From Sphaerisporangium fuscum (GTDB lineage Bacteria > Actinomycetota > Actinomycetes > Streptosporangiales > Streptosporangiaceae): a stretch of DNA of 64,000 bases. This document shows positions 40,284 through 50,081 of the stretch, piece after piece (within the stretch, counting starts at the first letter, position 1; the number at the start of each line of letters is the position of its first letter). Location: positions 124,001-188,000 of the forward strand of contig NZ_JAHDTF010000001.1 of NCBI RefSeq assembly GCF_018531465.1. Reading direction: 5' to 3'. A program made the position numbers and the translations under genes. The notes under the pieces were generated by a model. It saw only the letters and a list, made by a program, of their open reading frames with translations, was not told the DNA's origin and made no database searches.

Positions 40284-41273
40284 ATGCCGGCCATCACCGC
40301 CAACACCCTGACGCTTCCCCGCGTGGCGACACCCGACCCGGCCGTCGTCGCCCAGCGGCCGGTGCGCTCGGTCACCACCGCTCCGAGCGGCTTCGAAGGC
40401 GAGGGGTTCCCGGTGCGCCGGGCCTTCGCGGGAGTGCCCGCGTCCGTGCTGGACCCATTCATCATGATGGACCAGATGGGCGAGGTGGAGTACGCCCCCG
40501 GCGAGCCCAAGGGGACGCCCTGGCACCCGCACCGCGGGTTCGAGACCGTCACCTACATCATCGACGGGATCTTCGAGCACCAGGACTCCAACGGCGGCGG
40601 CGGCGTGATCACCGACGGCGACACCCAGTGGATGACCGCCGGTGGAGGCATCCTCCACATCGAGAAGCCGCCGGAGCACCTCGTGGTCTCCGGAGGGCTG
40701 TTCCACGGCATCCAGCTCTGGGTCAACCTGCCGCGCGCCAACAAGTTCAACCCGCCCCGCTACCAGGACATCCGCGGCCGCGAGACCGCTCTGCTGTCGT
40801 CGGACGACGGCGGCGCGCTGCTCCGGGTGATCGCCGGCGACCTCGCCGGGCACACCGGGCCGGGTTCGACCTTCACCCCGATCACCGTGGTGCACGCGAC
40901 CCTCTCCCCCGGCGCCCGGCTGACCTTGCCCTGGAACCCCGGGTACAACGCGCTGGCGTACGTCCTCGCGGGACAGGGCAGCGCCGGCGTCGACCGGCGG
41001 CCGGTCCACAAGGGACAGCTGGCCGTGTTCGGCGAGGGCGGGGCGATCACGCTGGAGGCCGCGGCCAGGCAGCCCCTGGCGGAACCCGACCTGGAGGTGA
41101 TCCTGCTGGGCGGGCAGCCCATCCGCGAGCCGGTCGTGCACTACGGGCCGTTCGTGATGAACAGCAGGGCCGAGATCATCCAGGCGATGGAGGACTACCA
41201 GGCGGGCCGGCTCGGGGTCGTCCCCGCGCAGCACGTCCCGCACGCCCACGGCGAGATGCCGGGAGAGGAGTGA
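40284..41273 (+). CDS. Pirin family protein
   Basis: A 329-residue bicupin. Metal-binding motifs WHPHRGFETVTYIIDG (about 81-96) and HQDSNGG with the later Glu region ILHIEKPPEH are pirin hallmarks, as is DGDTQWMTAGGGILH. Pirins bind Fe or other metals and can act as quercetinases or transcription cofactors; the role here is open. ATG 40284 is preceded by GGAGGAGCC. The TPR gene begins one base after its stop codon, so the two form an operon. Confidence 0.93.
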   Translation: MPAITANTLTLPRVATPDPAVVAQRPVRSVTTAPSGFEGEGFPVRRAFAGVPASVLDPFIMMDQMGEVEYAPGEPKGTPWHPHRGFETVTYIIDGIFEHQDSNGGGGVITDGDTQWMTAGGGILHIEKPPEHLVVSGGLFHGIQLWVNLPRANKFNPPRYQDIRGRETALLSSDDGGALLRVIAGDLAGHTGPGSTFTPITVVHATLSPGARLTLPWNPGYNALAYVLAGQGSAGVDRRPVHKGQLAVFGEGGAITLEAAARQPLAEPDLEVILLGGQPIREPVVHYGPFVMNSRAEIIQAMEDYQAGRLGVVPAQHVPHAHGEMPGEE

Positions 41274-41274
41274 C

Positions 41275-41610
41275 ATGACGACCGCGACCCTCATGGAGGA
41301 GTACGAGCGCGGCAGCCTGTTCTTCGACGCGCAGGACTACATCGGCGCCTCGCGGATCCTCGCCGACGTGGTCGCCGAGGCCCCGGACCACGTGGGGGCG
41401 CGGCTGCTGCTCGCCCGCTCCTACTACCACTCCGCCCAGCTCGGGCGGGCCGAGGCCGAACTGCGCGAGGTCCTGCGGCGCGCGCCCACCGAGGAGTACG
41501 CCTGCCTCCTGCTCGGCCGCACCCTGCAGCGGCAGAGCAGGCACCGGGACGCCGAGCCGTACCTGCGCCTGCACGCGGCGATGACGGGCGCGGCGGTAGA
41601 GGACCGGTGA
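41275..41610 (+). CDS. Small TPR protein
   Basis: A 111-residue tetratricopeptide protein: three helical repeats (GSLFFDAQDYIGASRILADV, HVGARLLLARSYYHSAQLGR, EYACLLLGRTLQRQSRHRDA). It starts one base after the pirin stop and probably assembles with it or with another partner. Catalytic function is not expected. Confidence 0.85.
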   Translation: MTTATLMEEYERGSLFFDAQDYIGASRILADVVAEAPDHVGARLLLARSYYHSAQLGRAEAELREVLRRAPTEEYACLLLGRTLQRQSRHRDAEPYLRLHAAMTGAAVEDR

Positions 41611-41770
41611 CGCGGGCAGCGATGACGCCGGGGAGCGGGTGGGGCCGGCCGACGCGCCGAAGGCCGCCGGCCGGCCCGGCCGTACGCTCGCTGTGAAGGC
41701 ACGTGCGAGCCGCTCACGTGCCAAGATCGTAGTTCGGACGCCGAAGTAGCGAAGAAGCAGGAGCAGAGCA

Positions 41771-43420
41771 ATGCCTGACACCACCGGCCTCAACCGGCTG
41801 CCCGAATGGGCGGCGCTGGCCGCGCACCGTGAGAAGTTCGGGTCCACCCACCTGCGGGAGCTGTTCGCCGACGACCCCTCGCGCGCGGAGCGGCTCACGG
41901 CACGGGTCGGCGACCTGTACCTCGACTACTCCAAGCACCTGGTCACCGACGAGACCATGGGCCTGCTCCAGGATCTGGCGCGGGCCCGGAACGTCACGGA
42001 ACTGCGGGATGCCATGTTCCAGGGCGAGAAGATCAACCTGACGGAGAACCGCGCGGTCCTGCACACCGCCCTGCGCGCCCCGCGGGACGCCGTGATCGAG
42101 GTCGACGGCGAGAACGTCGTGCCGAAGGTGCACGCCGTGCTGGACAAGATGTCCACCTTCGCCGACGACGTACGGTCCGGCCGCTGGACCGGCGCGACCG
42201 GGCAGCCCATCAGGGCCGTGGTCAACATCGGCATCGGCGGCTCCGACCTCGGCCCCGCCATGGCGTACGAGGCGCTGCGCCCGTACACCTCGCGCGAACT
42301 GACCTTCCGGTTCGTGTCCAACGTCGACGGGGCCGACCTGCACGAGGCGGTGCGCGACCTCGACCCGGCCACCACGCTGTTCATCGTCGCGTCCAAGACC
42401 TTCACCACCATCGAGACGATCACCAACGCCACCTCCGCCCGCAGCTGGCTGCTTCGCGGGCTCGGAGACGTCGAGAACGCGGTGGCCAGGCACTTCGTGG
42501 CGCTGTCGACCAACACCGAGAAGGTCGCCGAGTTCGGCATCGACACGGCCAACATGTTCGAGTTCTGGGACTGGGTGGGCGGCCGGTACTCCTACGACTC
42601 CGCCATCGGGCTCTCACTCATGATCGCCATCGGCCCCGAGCGGTTCCGCGAGATGCTGGAGGGCTTCCACCTGGTCGACGAGCACTTCCGCACGGCCCCG
42701 CCGGAGGAGAACGCCCCGATGCTGCTCGGGCTGCTGGGCCTCTGGTACGGCTCGTTCTTCGACGCCCAGTCGCACGCCGTGCTCCCCTACAGCCACTACC
42801 TGAGCAAGTTCACCGCCTACCTCCAGCAGCTCGACATGGAGTCGAACGGCAAGTCGGTCGACCGCCAGGGCGAGCCGGTGGAGTGGCAGACCGGCCCGGT
42901 GGTGTGGGGCACGCCCGGCACCAACGGCCAGCACGCCTACTACCAGCTGCTCCACCAGGGCACAAAGGTCATTCCCGCCGACCTCATCGGCTTCGCCCAG
43001 CCGGTGGCCGAGCTCGAACCCGAACTCGCCGCCCAGCACGACCTGTTGATGGCCAACCTCTTCGCCCAGGGCCAGGCGCTGGCGTTCGGCAAGACGAGCG
43101 ACGAGGTGCGGGCCGAAGGCGTGCCGGAGGAGCAGGTGCCCCACCGCACCTTCCGCGGCAACCACCCGACCACCACGATCCTGGCCTCGGAGCTGTCGCC
43201 GTCCGTGCTCGGCCAGTTGATCGCGCTGTACGAGCACAAGGTGTTCGTCCAGGGGGCGATCTGGAACATCGACTCGTTCGACCAGTGGGGTGTCGAGCTC
43301 GGCAAGGTGCTGGCCAAGCGGGTCGAGCCCGCCCTCACCGAAGGCGCCGACGTACCCGGCCTGGACGCCTCCACGGCCAAGCTGGTGGCCACCTACCGGA
43401 CCCTGCGCGGCCGGTTCTGA
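41771..43420 (+). CDS. pgi: Glucose-6-phosphate isomerase
   Basis: A 549-residue enzyme of expected length. Signatures [16 protein letters not shown] (sugar-phosphate site), [43 protein letters not shown] and the C-terminal [20 protein letters not shown] identify PGI, which interconverts glucose-6-phosphate and fructose-6-phosphate in glycolysis. It has its own likely promoter region downstream of the TPR gene and is convergent with the MarR gene. A housekeeping gene between accessory segments. Confidence 0.97.
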   Translation: MPDTTGLNRLPEWAALAAHREKFGSTHLRELFADDPSRAERLTARVGDLYLDYSKHLVTDETMGLLQDLARARNVTELRDAMFQGEKINLTENRAVLHTALRAPRDAVIEVDGENVVPKVHAVLDKMSTFADDVRSGRWTGATGQPIRAVVNIGIGGSDLGPAMAYEALRPYTSRELTFRFVSNVDGADLHEAVRDLDPATTLFIVASKTFTTIETITNATSARSWLLRGLGDVENAVARHFVALSTNTEKVAEFGIDTANMFEFWDWVGGRYSYDSAIGLSLMIAIGPERFREMLEGFHLVDEHFRTAPPEENAPMLLGLLGLWYGSFFDAQSHAVLPYSHYLSKFTAYLQQLDMESNGKSVDRQGEPVEWQTGPVVWGTPGTNGQHAYYQLLHQGTKVIPADLIGFAQPVAELEPELAAQHDLLMANLFAQGQALAFGKTSDEVRAEGVPEEQVPHRTFRGNHPTTTILASELSPSVLGQLIALYEHKVFVQGAIWNIDSFDQWGVELGKVLAKRVEPALTEGADVPGLDASTAKLVATYRTLRGRF

Positions 43421-43476
43421 CCCACGCCGCCGCCGGTGGGCCACTCCCACCGGCGGCTCCTGCCCAGCGGCTGCTG

Positions 43477-43586
43477 CCCAGCGGCCCTGCGGGAGGTACG
43501 GGCTCCCAGCGGCCGTGCAGGAGGTGGGCTCCCAGCGGCCGTGCAGGAGGTACGGGCTCCTAGCGGCCGTGCAGGAGGTGGCGGGC
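43477..43586. repeat. 28-bp tandem repeat overlapping the MarR gene end
   Basis: Four imperfect copies begin at 43477, 43505, 43531 and 43559; consensus on the plus strand starts CCCAGCGGCCGTGCAGGAGG. The last copy encodes the final residues (LLHGR and stop) of the MarR protein on the minus strand, so the other three are extra downstream copies of that gene end. They lie between convergent pgi and MarR genes. Confidence 0.8.
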
Positions 43587-43979
43587 GAGGACCTCCAGAG
43601 CGGCCTTCACCTCGCCGAGCCGCTCCGGATCGTCCAGGGCGGCGGCGAGCGGGCCGTCGACGGGGGCCGCCCGGGCCGCGGCCACCCGGTCGGAGACCTC
43701 GGGCGCCACGCGGATCAGCGTCCTGCGCCGGTCGGCAGGGTCCGGTCCGGTCACGACGGCGCCCGCCTCGCGCAGCCTCGCCACGGCGCCCGACACGGCG
43801 CTCTGCGGCAGGCCGGTACGCGCCGCGATCTCGCCGACCGAGGTCTCGGGATGCGCCCGCAGGTCGCCCACCACCACGAGCACCGTGCGGACGCTGGTGG
43901 TCTGCGGCCCGATGCCCTCCGTCGGCATGGTGCTCTCGCCGATCTTCATCAGGGTGCGGCCGAGAAGGAACAGCTCCAC
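43560..43979 (-). CDS. MarR-family regulator
   Basis: A 139-residue protein. GTG 43979 is chosen because GGAGG lies eight bases upstream; ATGs at 43994 and 44003 are possible but lie on or over the ribosome site. HTH region ETSVGEIAARTGLPQSAVSG and wing DPADRRRTLIRVAPE fit MarR. It is divergent from the hydrolase at 44085, with operator-like repeats between; probable autorepressor and regulator of the hydrolase. Confidence 0.85.
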   Translation of the reverse strand: MELFLLGRTLMKIGESTMPTEGIGPQTTSVRTVLVVVGDLRAHPETSVGEIAARTGLPQSAVSGAVARLREAGAVVTGPDPADRRRTLIRVAPEVSDRVAAARAAPVDGPLAAALDDPERLGEVKAALEVLARHLLHGR

Positions 43980-43996
43980 TCCGTTCACCTCCATAG

Positions 43997-44033
43997 GATA
44001 CATCTTTTCTGATGCATCAAACTTGATACATCT
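43997..44033. promoter_or_regulatory. MarR-type operator region
   Basis: Two copies of GATACATCT (43997-44005 and 44025-44033) flank the perfect palindrome TGATGCATCA (44010-44019) in the short divergent region between the MarR and hydrolase genes. Layout suits MarR dimers blocking both promoters. Confidence 0.6.
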
Positions 44034-44084
44034 AACTCGATGCTTTAGGCTCGACGCCAGAAGAGATCGACCGAAGGGATCCTC

Positions 44085-44900
44085 ATGAACGGCACGCTGC
44101 GCGTCCCCGGCGCCCACCTCCACTACGAGGTCCGCGGCACGGGCCCGGTGCTCCTCATCTCCCAGAGCGGCGAGGGCGACGCCGGTCGCAGCGCCGACCT
44201 CGTCGACCAGCTCGTCGGCCACTACACCGTGGTCACCTACGACCGCCGGGGCCTGCACCGGAGCACCCTCGACGCCCCCGCCCGCGGCGCCACGACCCGC
44301 GAGCACGCCGACGACGTCCACCGCCTGCTGGCCGAGGTCACCGACGAGCCGGCCCTCATGCTCGGCTGCAGCTTCGGCGCCGTGCTCGGCCTGCACCTGG
44401 CCGTCGACCACCCCGGCCAGATCAGCACGCTCGTCGCCCACGAGCCGGTCGCCCCCCGCCTCCTCCCCGAGGCCGAGCGCATTCACCACGAGCGGGAACT
44501 GGCCGAGCTGCAGGAGCTCTACGACGAGCAGGGGCTGGCCGGAGCCTTCAAGAAGATCGCGGAGACGCTCGGCATCAACCCCGGCGCCCAGGAGACCGAG
44601 CCGGACCTCACCCCGCACCCGATGACGGACCAGCGCCGGGCGGACTTCGACTTCTTCATCCGCAACGACTTCACCGCCGTCGTCCAGGACACGCTGGACG
44701 TCGCGGCACTGAAGAACACCCCGGTCCGCGTCATCCCGGCGACCGGGCGCACCACCCCGCGAGACGTCTTCGACCACCGGTGCGCACACGAGCTGGCGGC
44801 GCTGCTGGGCGTCGAGGTCGCGGAGCTCCCCGGCGGCCACAACGGCAACCTGACCCACCCCCGGGCGTACGCCGCCCGCCTGCGCGAGCTCCTGGGCTAG
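44085..44900 (+). CDS. Alpha/beta hydrolase
   Basis: A 271-residue hydrolase: oxyanion strand VLLISQSGEGDAG, nucleophile Ser96 in LGCSFGAVLG and a C-terminal His in ELPGGHNGNLTHP. Likely esterase, epoxide hydrolase or related activity; substrate unknown. ATG 44085 sits 51 bases after the operator cluster. Divergent MarR regulator suggests induction by a phenolic or lipophilic ligand, by family analogy. Confidence 0.9.
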   Translation: MNGTLRVPGAHLHYEVRGTGPVLLISQSGEGDAGRSADLVDQLVGHYTVVTYDRRGLHRSTLDAPARGATTREHADDVHRLLAEVTDEPALMLGCSFGAVLGLHLAVDHPGQISTLVAHEPVAPRLLPEAERIHHERELAELQELYDEQGLAGAFKKIAETLGINPGAQETEPDLTPHPMTDQRRADFDFFIRNDFTAVVQDTLDVAALKNTPVRVIPATGRTTPRDVFDHRCAHELAALLGVEVAELPGGHNGNLTHPRAYAARLRELLG

Positions 44901-45094
44901 CCGGGTTCCGGCATACGCCTCAGCGTTCCCGGACGGGTCGCCAGCCGGGGTCCACGCCCACTCCCAAAACCGACTTCCAGTCAACCCATTGACGAAAATT
45001 AATTACATGCTATCCATTAACCAAGTCAGGAAATTTCCTCATATGTGCACCACCGGAACGGGGGATCGTCCGAGCCCACCCTAGGAGGACGCGC

Positions 45095-45544
45095 ATGGCG
45101 CGTAGCCAGCCCACCGACCCGCCCGCCGACCTACTCGCGGCCGTCCAAGGAGAGGTCTCCTGGTTCTGCTGCGGCACGGCATGGGGCCCGTGCAGCAGCA
45201 CCGGACACGGAGCCTGCGGCACCTGCAACTCCGGTAGCCTCCAGCACGCCTGGCCCAACACCTCCGACGCCTGCCTGTCGATCACTCGACCCGACAGCTG
45301 CGGTGTCTCGCTGAGCCGCAGGACCTGCGGGTTCGTCCACAAGACGACGAACCTGTGCAGCGGCGCCAGCGTCAGCACCTCCATCGCCGACTGCGGACCG
45401 CAGACCGACCTGTTCTGCGGCGAGCGCAGCTGCTGCGGCGCCACCTGCGCCAGCAACCGGCTGCTCGACCTCACCCCTGCCGCCTACAGCAGGATCGCCA
45501 GCCTCTCCACCGGCCTGCGCCCGGCCGAGATCTCGGTCCCGTAG
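45095..45544 (+). CDS. 14-Cys small protein of a Tat/MauE cassette
   Basis: A 149-residue protein with RBS AGGAGG nine bases before ATG 45095. It has no signal peptide: PTDPPADLLAAVQGEVSWFC leads directly into a Cys-rich core with 14 Cys (SWFCCGTAWGPCSS, CGTCNS, LFCGERSCCGATCASN). Such density suggests structural disulfides or metal binding outside the cytoplasm. The next gene encodes a Tat substrate and the third a MauE-like protein, so co-export with the Tat partner and oxidation by MauE are attractive. The methylamine dehydrogenase light chain is a remote parallel (Cys-rich, MauE-dependent). Family not recognised. Confidence 0.75.
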   Translation: MARSQPTDPPADLLAAVQGEVSWFCCGTAWGPCSSTGHGACGTCNSGSLQHAWPNTSDACLSITRPDSCGVSLSRRTCGFVHKTTNLCSGASVSTSIADCGPQTDLFCGERSCCGATCASNRLLDLTPAAYSRIASLSTGLRPAEISVP

Positions 45545-45553
45545 GAGGCATCG

Positions 45554-46150
45554 ATGACCAGCAGAAGGCAACTGCTCAAGTCCGCCCTCCTCGGTGGCGG
45601 CGCCGGCGTCGTCGCCGCCACCGCCCTCGGATCGCTCGGCCCGGAGGCGGCCTTCGCCGCCACGGCCCCCGACATCGCGCCCGGCACGCCCGACCCCAAC
45701 TTCGCCGAAGGCCGCATCCGGTCGATCAAGGACAACACCCTCCTCGTCCTCGGGTCGAACCTGGTCTTCCACCGGATCCGCGTCGTGGACGGCACCAGCC
45801 TCTGGAAGCTCGGCCCGGTCGCCTTCGACCAGGCCAAGCCCGGTGACGGCCTCTACGCCCGCGGCGTGCGCATGCCGGACGGCGTCCTCGCCGCCGAATC
45901 GGTCTGGCTGAACATCGTCAACATCAAGGGCCACGTCCGGAACATCACCGGCGAGAAGCTCCACCTCGACCACAACGGTAAGGAGATCCTCTGCCACCGG
46001 GTGGCCGGTAAGTCCGTCGCCGTGTACGCCGACGCGCCCCCCTCCGCCGACCTCTCCCTCCTCCAGGTCGGCCAGCACGTCCAGATCCTCGGCGCCTGGC
46101 ACCCCGACACCAACGAGATCGACATCGCCACCGTCTTCTCCGCCCACTGA
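45554..46150 (+). CDS. Tat-exported DUF5666-like beta protein
   Basis: A 198-residue protein with a twin-arginine signal (TSRRQLLKSALLGGGAGVVA, then ALGSLGPEAAFA cleavage region near residue 36). The mature part looks like two related OB-type beta repeats (GRIRSIKDNTLLVLGSN; GHVRNITGEKLHLDHNG), similar to DUF5666-type domains of unknown function. It starts nine bases after the Cys-rich gene and may carry it through the Tat pathway, since folded partners can hitchhike. Inference from order and signals. Confidence 0.8.
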   Translation: MTSRRQLLKSALLGGGAGVVAATALGSLGPEAAFAATAPDIAPGTPDPNFAEGRIRSIKDNTLLVLGSNLVFHRIRVVDGTSLWKLGPVAFDQAKPGDGLYARGVRMPDGVLAAESVWLNIVNIKGHVRNITGEKLHLDHNGKEILCHRVAGKSVAVYADAPPSADLSLLQVGQHVQILGAWHPDTNEIDIATVFSAH

Positions 46151-46282
46151 CCCTCACCTCACCCCCCACCCCTCACACCCGCTCCCCTGCCGGCACCCTC
46201 ACAGTCCCCACCGCGCCCATTCGCGGCGCCACGGGGGGAGGGGACCGGGTGTGAGGGGCCTCCCTCCCTAGGAGAGACAGAG

Positions 46283-47059
46283 ATGCAGATGGTCGCCGCC
46301 CTGCAGCCGTACGTGGTCGGATTCGTGCTCGTCTGGGCCGCACTGATGAAACTGTTCAGCCGGCGTATGCGGGGGCAGGCCGGCCGGACGGCCCTCGCGC
46401 GCCTCGTCGGGCCGGCGCGCGCGGTGCCGGCGTTGCGGCTGGTCGGCCTGCTGGAACTCGCGGTGGCGGCGGCGTTGCTGCTGCCACCGGCCCTGCCCGT
46501 GGACGGCGCCGCGGCCGCCCTTCTCTCCACGGGCTTCCTCGCCTACCTCGGGTACGCGCACGTGGCCGCGCCCGCGTCCTCGTGCGGCTGCCTCGGCGCG
46601 CACTCCCGCCCCGCCGACCGGCGCGGCTTCGCCCGCGCGGCGCTGCTGCTCGCGATGAGCGTCGCGGCGGTCTGGGCGCGGCCCTCCTCGCTGGACACCC
46701 CGTCGGCGCTCCTCGGCGTGGCGGAGGTCGCCGTCCTTCTCGCCTTGTCCTCCGAGCTGGACCGCCACTGGCTGGTCCCCCTGCGGAAGCTGGTCGTACG
46801 GCTGCGCAGGCCGCTCGCCGCGCCCGACCCGCGGGAGATCCCGCTGGAAGTGACCCTGCGCCTGCTGTACCGCAGCCCCGCCTTCTGCGCGACGTCCGCA
46901 CAGCTGTCCTCCGACGTGCAGGACGTCTGGGACGAGGACGGGCTGCGTTACGTCGTCTACGCGGCCCGCGGCCGTACGGCGGTGTTCTCGGTGCCGCTGA
47001 CCGGCGACGACCCGTCAGCCGTCCGGGCCGCGCTCGTCGACGAGACGGTACTCGCCTGA
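46283..47059 (+). CDS. MauE-like redox membrane protein
   Basis: A 258-residue protein with four predicted spans and the MauE/DoxX-type redox motif SSCGCLGAH (Cys101 and Cys103). MauE proteins are linked to disulfide formation in exported Cys-rich proteins, for instance the methylamine dehydrogenase light chain. The polar C-terminal tail (about 170-258) is extra and contains one further Cys. RBS is weak (GGAGAGA). It probably supports folding of the 14-Cys protein. It overlaps the 3' end of the antiporter gene on the opposite strand. Confidence 0.85.
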   Translation: MQMVAALQPYVVGFVLVWAALMKLFSRRMRGQAGRTALARLVGPARAVPALRLVGLLELAVAAALLLPPALPVDGAAAALLSTGFLAYLGYAHVAAPASSCGCLGAHSRPADRRGFARAALLLAMSVAAVWARPSSLDTPSALLGVAEVAVLLALSSELDRHWLVPLRKLVVRLRRPLAAPDPREIPLEVTLRLLYRSPAFCATSAQLSSDVQDVWDEDGLRYVVYAARGRTAVFSVPLTGDDPSAVRAALVDETVLA

Positions 47060-48415
47060 CCCCCGGCCGCCCGCCTCGGGGAACGGCCGGACGAGGTGCC
47101 CGCCGATCCAGCCCCGCTGCTCGCTCTCCCGGATCTCCTCCTCGGCCGTCTCCTCGATCCTGGCCACCGCGAACCGCAGGATCGGCGGCGCCATCAGCGA
47201 GGTGACGATCGCGACCAGCACCACGATCGTGTACACCTCGACCCCGAGGATGCCCAGCCGCAGGCCCACCATGGCGACGACCACCTCGATCACCCCGCGG
47301 GCGTTGAGGCCCGCGCCGAGGGCGAGGGCCTCCCAGCCGTTCAGCCGGCTCGCCCGCGCCCCGGCGTACACCCCGATGAACTTGCCGGCGATCGCGATGA
47401 GCAGGATCGCGATCCCCGCGACCAGCACCCGCGGCCGGCCGAGCGCGGTCAGGTCCATCCGCAGACCGGCGATGGCGAAGTAGACCGGCGCGAGCACGGC
47501 GAGCACGACCGCGCGCAGCGGCGCGAGCCTCGCGGGATCCGCCCGCCCCGAGGTGCCGACGAGCAGGCCGCCGACGAAGGCCCCGAAGACCGCCTCCATG
47601 CCCAGCGCGTGAGCGCCGGCGGCGGCCAGCAGGACCAGTACGGCGGCCGTCGCGACGGTGGGGCCGGGCTCCGTGGCCCCGGCGGCCGATCGCAGCGCCC
47701 GCCGGGCCAGCGGCCGGCCGATGACCAGGGCGGACGCCACCAGTACGGCAAGGTGGGCCAGGGCCGTCAGCACCGTACCGGCCGAGACCGCCTTGCCCGC
47801 CATGGCCGAGATGACCGACAGGACGAACCAGCCGAACGCGTCGTCGATCATCCCGGCGGTCAGCGTGAGCTGCCCGACGTTCCGGTGCAGCAACCCCATG
47901 TCCATCAGCACCTTCGCGATCACGGGGATCGCGCTGACGCACATCGCCACGCCGAGGAACAGCGCGAAGACCGTGGCGTCGGTACCGTGCGGGACCAGCG
48001 TCCTCGGCAGCAGGAACCCCGCCACGACGCCGAGGCCGAGCGGGACGCACAGGCCACCCGCGCTGACCCCGGCCGCGGTGAGCCCACGACGGCGCACCAG
48101 CCCCATGTCCACGTGCATCCCGGTGAGGCCGACGAGCAGCAGCACGCCGACCTGCCCGACGGCGTCCAGGAGATGGAACTGCTCGGAGGCCGCGGGGAAC
48201 AGCCAGGCCGAAACCGCCGGCGCCAGGTGCCCGAGGAGCGAGGGCCCGAGAACGACGCCGGCCAGCAGCTCACCCACGACGGCCGGCATGCCGAGCCTTC
48301 CGGCCAGCCGGCCGAGGACGTGGGCCAGCAGGAGCAGCAGGGCCACCTGAAGCAGGAAGACGAGCAGGTCGTGCGTGGCGATCGGCGCTACCGGAGCGCC
48401 CGTCGAGAGCGTCAT
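47015..48415 (-). CDS. Cation:proton antiporter (CPA2 family)
   Basis: A 466-residue membrane protein with about 12-13 spans. GMPAVVGELLAGVVLGPSLL is the typical N-terminal repeat; MIDDAFGWFVLSVISAMAGK contains the conserved paired-Asp region and GLNARGVIEVVVAMVGLRLG the C-terminal half. It exchanges Na+ or K+ for protons. The tail after span 13 is acidic and may be regulatory. Its 3' end overlaps the MauE gene by 45 bases. Confidence 0.93.
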   Translation of the reverse strand: MTLSTGAPVAPIATHDLLVFLLQVALLLLLAHVLGRLAGRLGMPAVVGELLAGVVLGPSLLGHLAPAVSAWLFPAASEQFHLLDAVGQVGVLLLVGLTGMHVDMGLVRRRGLTAAGVSAGGLCVPLGLGVVAGFLLPRTLVPHGTDATVFALFLGVAMCVSAIPVIAKVLMDMGLLHRNVGQLTLTAGMIDDAFGWFVLSVISAMAGKAVSAGTVLTALAHLAVLVASALVIGRPLARRALRSAAGATEPGPTVATAAVLVLLAAAGAHALGMEAVFGAFVGGLLVGTSGRADPARLAPLRAVVLAVLAPVYFAIAGLRMDLTALGRPRVLVAGIAILLIAIAGKFIGVYAGARASRLNGWEALALGAGLNARGVIEVVVAMVGLRLGILGVEVYTIVVLVAIVTSLMAPPILRFAVARIEETAEEEIRESEQRGWIGGHLVRPFPEAGGRGSGEYRLVDERGPDG

Positions 48416-49110
48416 CGTTCTCCTTGCCCACAGCGCTTCTCCATGTCCGTCGGTCTCCGATCCTCCGGCGGACGGATGTCGAATCGGCGCACGGCACTGG
48501 AAGACCGTGTGAACCGGGATGCCTCGCCGCCGGGGGGCAGGACAGCGTTTCGCTAGCCTCCGGTGTTAAACCTCGGCAGAAGGACCGGGCACATGCTCGC
48601 CAACGCCGGACTCCAGGCACTCAGCAAAGCGGCACGTCTTCCTCCAGCCAACCTCCCGCCACGCCGACACCAAGCAACTCGACAGCCCGAACCTCAAGGC
48701 CATGGCCGACCGCCCCGCGGAGGCCAAGCTCCACGATTCGATGACCGCCGGACGTCTCATCCCACTGTCGCCCCCGACCTGCCGGCCACCGCCCAGCCCC
48801 CAAGCCGACCGCCGTACGCGAGCGGCCTGACTACGTCACTCCGGTGCCTGGGGCGAGTTGCTGTTCCGGACCAAGGCCCGATGGTGACAGGCGACGGTCA
48901 CCACGCGGGCCGGCGCTGTCAGCGGCCCCGAATGCCCCGATCACCGCCCTCCTGTCCACCTACGCCGCCCTCGGCACAAGCTGATCAGGCCGCCGGCACC
49001 GGCCGCCTGATCGGCCTCGCGGACCTCCTGGGCAGTAAGGGAACGGCGGCCGGCGCTGAATCCCACCACCCCACCCGGTTCTCCTCGCAGAAGTCCAAGA
49101 ACTGGAGCCG
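48416..49110. other. Gene-poor interval with no convincing coding sequence
   Basis: About 700 bases between the antiporter start and the glycosyltransferase stop. A plus-strand frame from 48563 is open for 214 codons, but its Pro/Arg/His-rich product looks like a shadow and no family is recognised. A shorter piece (KQLDSPNLKAMADRPAEAKL, near 48680-48735) has an ordinary amino-acid mix and may be a decayed gene fragment. No RNA gene or terminator was found. Confidence 0.4.
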
Positions 49111-49866
49111 TCACGGAAGGACCGGAGGGCAGGGCCAGATCTTCCGAATGGCCTCGGCGCGCTCCTCGACGACACTCATCCGCAGGTTCCATTCACCTGG
49201 CGCATAGTGCTCCGGGGCGGCGGTCTCCTGCCCTGGCCACTTGCGGTAGAACAAGCCCACCTCACCGTGGAAATAGCCGTAACTGACGACACTCGCCGCG
49301 ACCAGCAAGCCGGTATCGTCCGACCCTGGAATGCCCATCCACCCGCCGAGAGCCATCACCAGATCACGGCGGATGCAGATCGTGGTCGGATGCACCGGCA
49401 ACCGGTAATGGTGCGCGCGCCAGTGCTCGAGCACCATTCCCGGCTCCAGCCGTCCCGTCGCCGGATCGCTGTCGAACCCGACCGTCGAGCCGTCAGGGAG
49501 CAGGTCGAGAACACGGGATGTCGTCCACTGCACGAGTGGATCCGACGTGAGGATCTCGATATCTCTCGCGACCACGCCGGGCGCCAGAATGTCGTCCTGA
49601 TCGAGATTCTTCACCAGCTCGCCTTTCGAGCGTGCGAGCGCGAGGTTGCGCGTCAACGCGACACCGCCACGCCGGCCCGTACCGAAGTTGACGAGGGAAT
49701 CCGCCGGAAGAATATCCCGGACCGCGCCCGTGTCGCCGTCTTCCTGGATGACCCATTCAAGCTCCCAGCCGTCCGGCAGCTCCTGGGAACGCACGGATTC
49801 GTAGGCCTCCAAAAGCTGTTCCCGCACCGGCTTGTAACTCGGCGTGACGATGGAAAGCAGGGGCAC
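49111..49866 (-). CDS. Family 2 glycosyltransferase
   Basis: A 251-residue GT-A enzyme. SIVTPSYKPVREQLLEAYES is the N-terminal nucleotide-sugar strand, RNLALARSKGELVKNLDQDD gives the DxD-like metal site (DQDD) and RRDLVMALGGWMGIPGSDDT the acceptor-side motif with Asp pair. It probably transfers a sugar from a nucleotide-sugar donor to a glycan or small molecule; donor and acceptor unknown. Codon use is slightly less GC-biased than its neighbours, and an IS relic lies nearby, so it may be acquired DNA. Confidence 0.88.
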   Translation of the reverse strand: MPLLSIVTPSYKPVREQLLEAYESVRSQELPDGWELEWVIQEDGDTGAVRDILPADSLVNFGTGRRGGVALTRNLALARSKGELVKNLDQDDILAPGVVARDIEILTSDPLVQWTTSRVLDLLPDGSTVGFDSDPATGRLEPGMVLEHWRAHHYRLPVHPTTICIRRDLVMALGGWMGIPGSDDTGLLVAASVVSYGYFHGEVGLFYRKWPGQETAAPEHYAPGEWNLRMSVVEERAEAIRKIWPCPPVLP

Positions 49867-50081
49867 CGGCCGACCAACCTTTCAAGCTCCGTCGCCTGGA
49901 CCACTCCCGCGCACCCTCCCGGCATGACACCTCCCGGAGAGCCCAACGGCGCGGCCTTCACGTGTCGATGAAGATTCGCAAACCCCCAATACCGTGACAC
50001 AAACCAGTAGAAACCCCTCACCGCCCCCTCCCAGAACGACTCGCAACGATGTCCCCGGGGTTGCGTTGCGAGTTTCCACTG

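Noticed and set aside
48563..49207. 214-codon plus-strand ORF
   Set aside because: Composition is that of a shadow frame, no homology is recognised, and it runs into the glycosyltransferase on the other strand.
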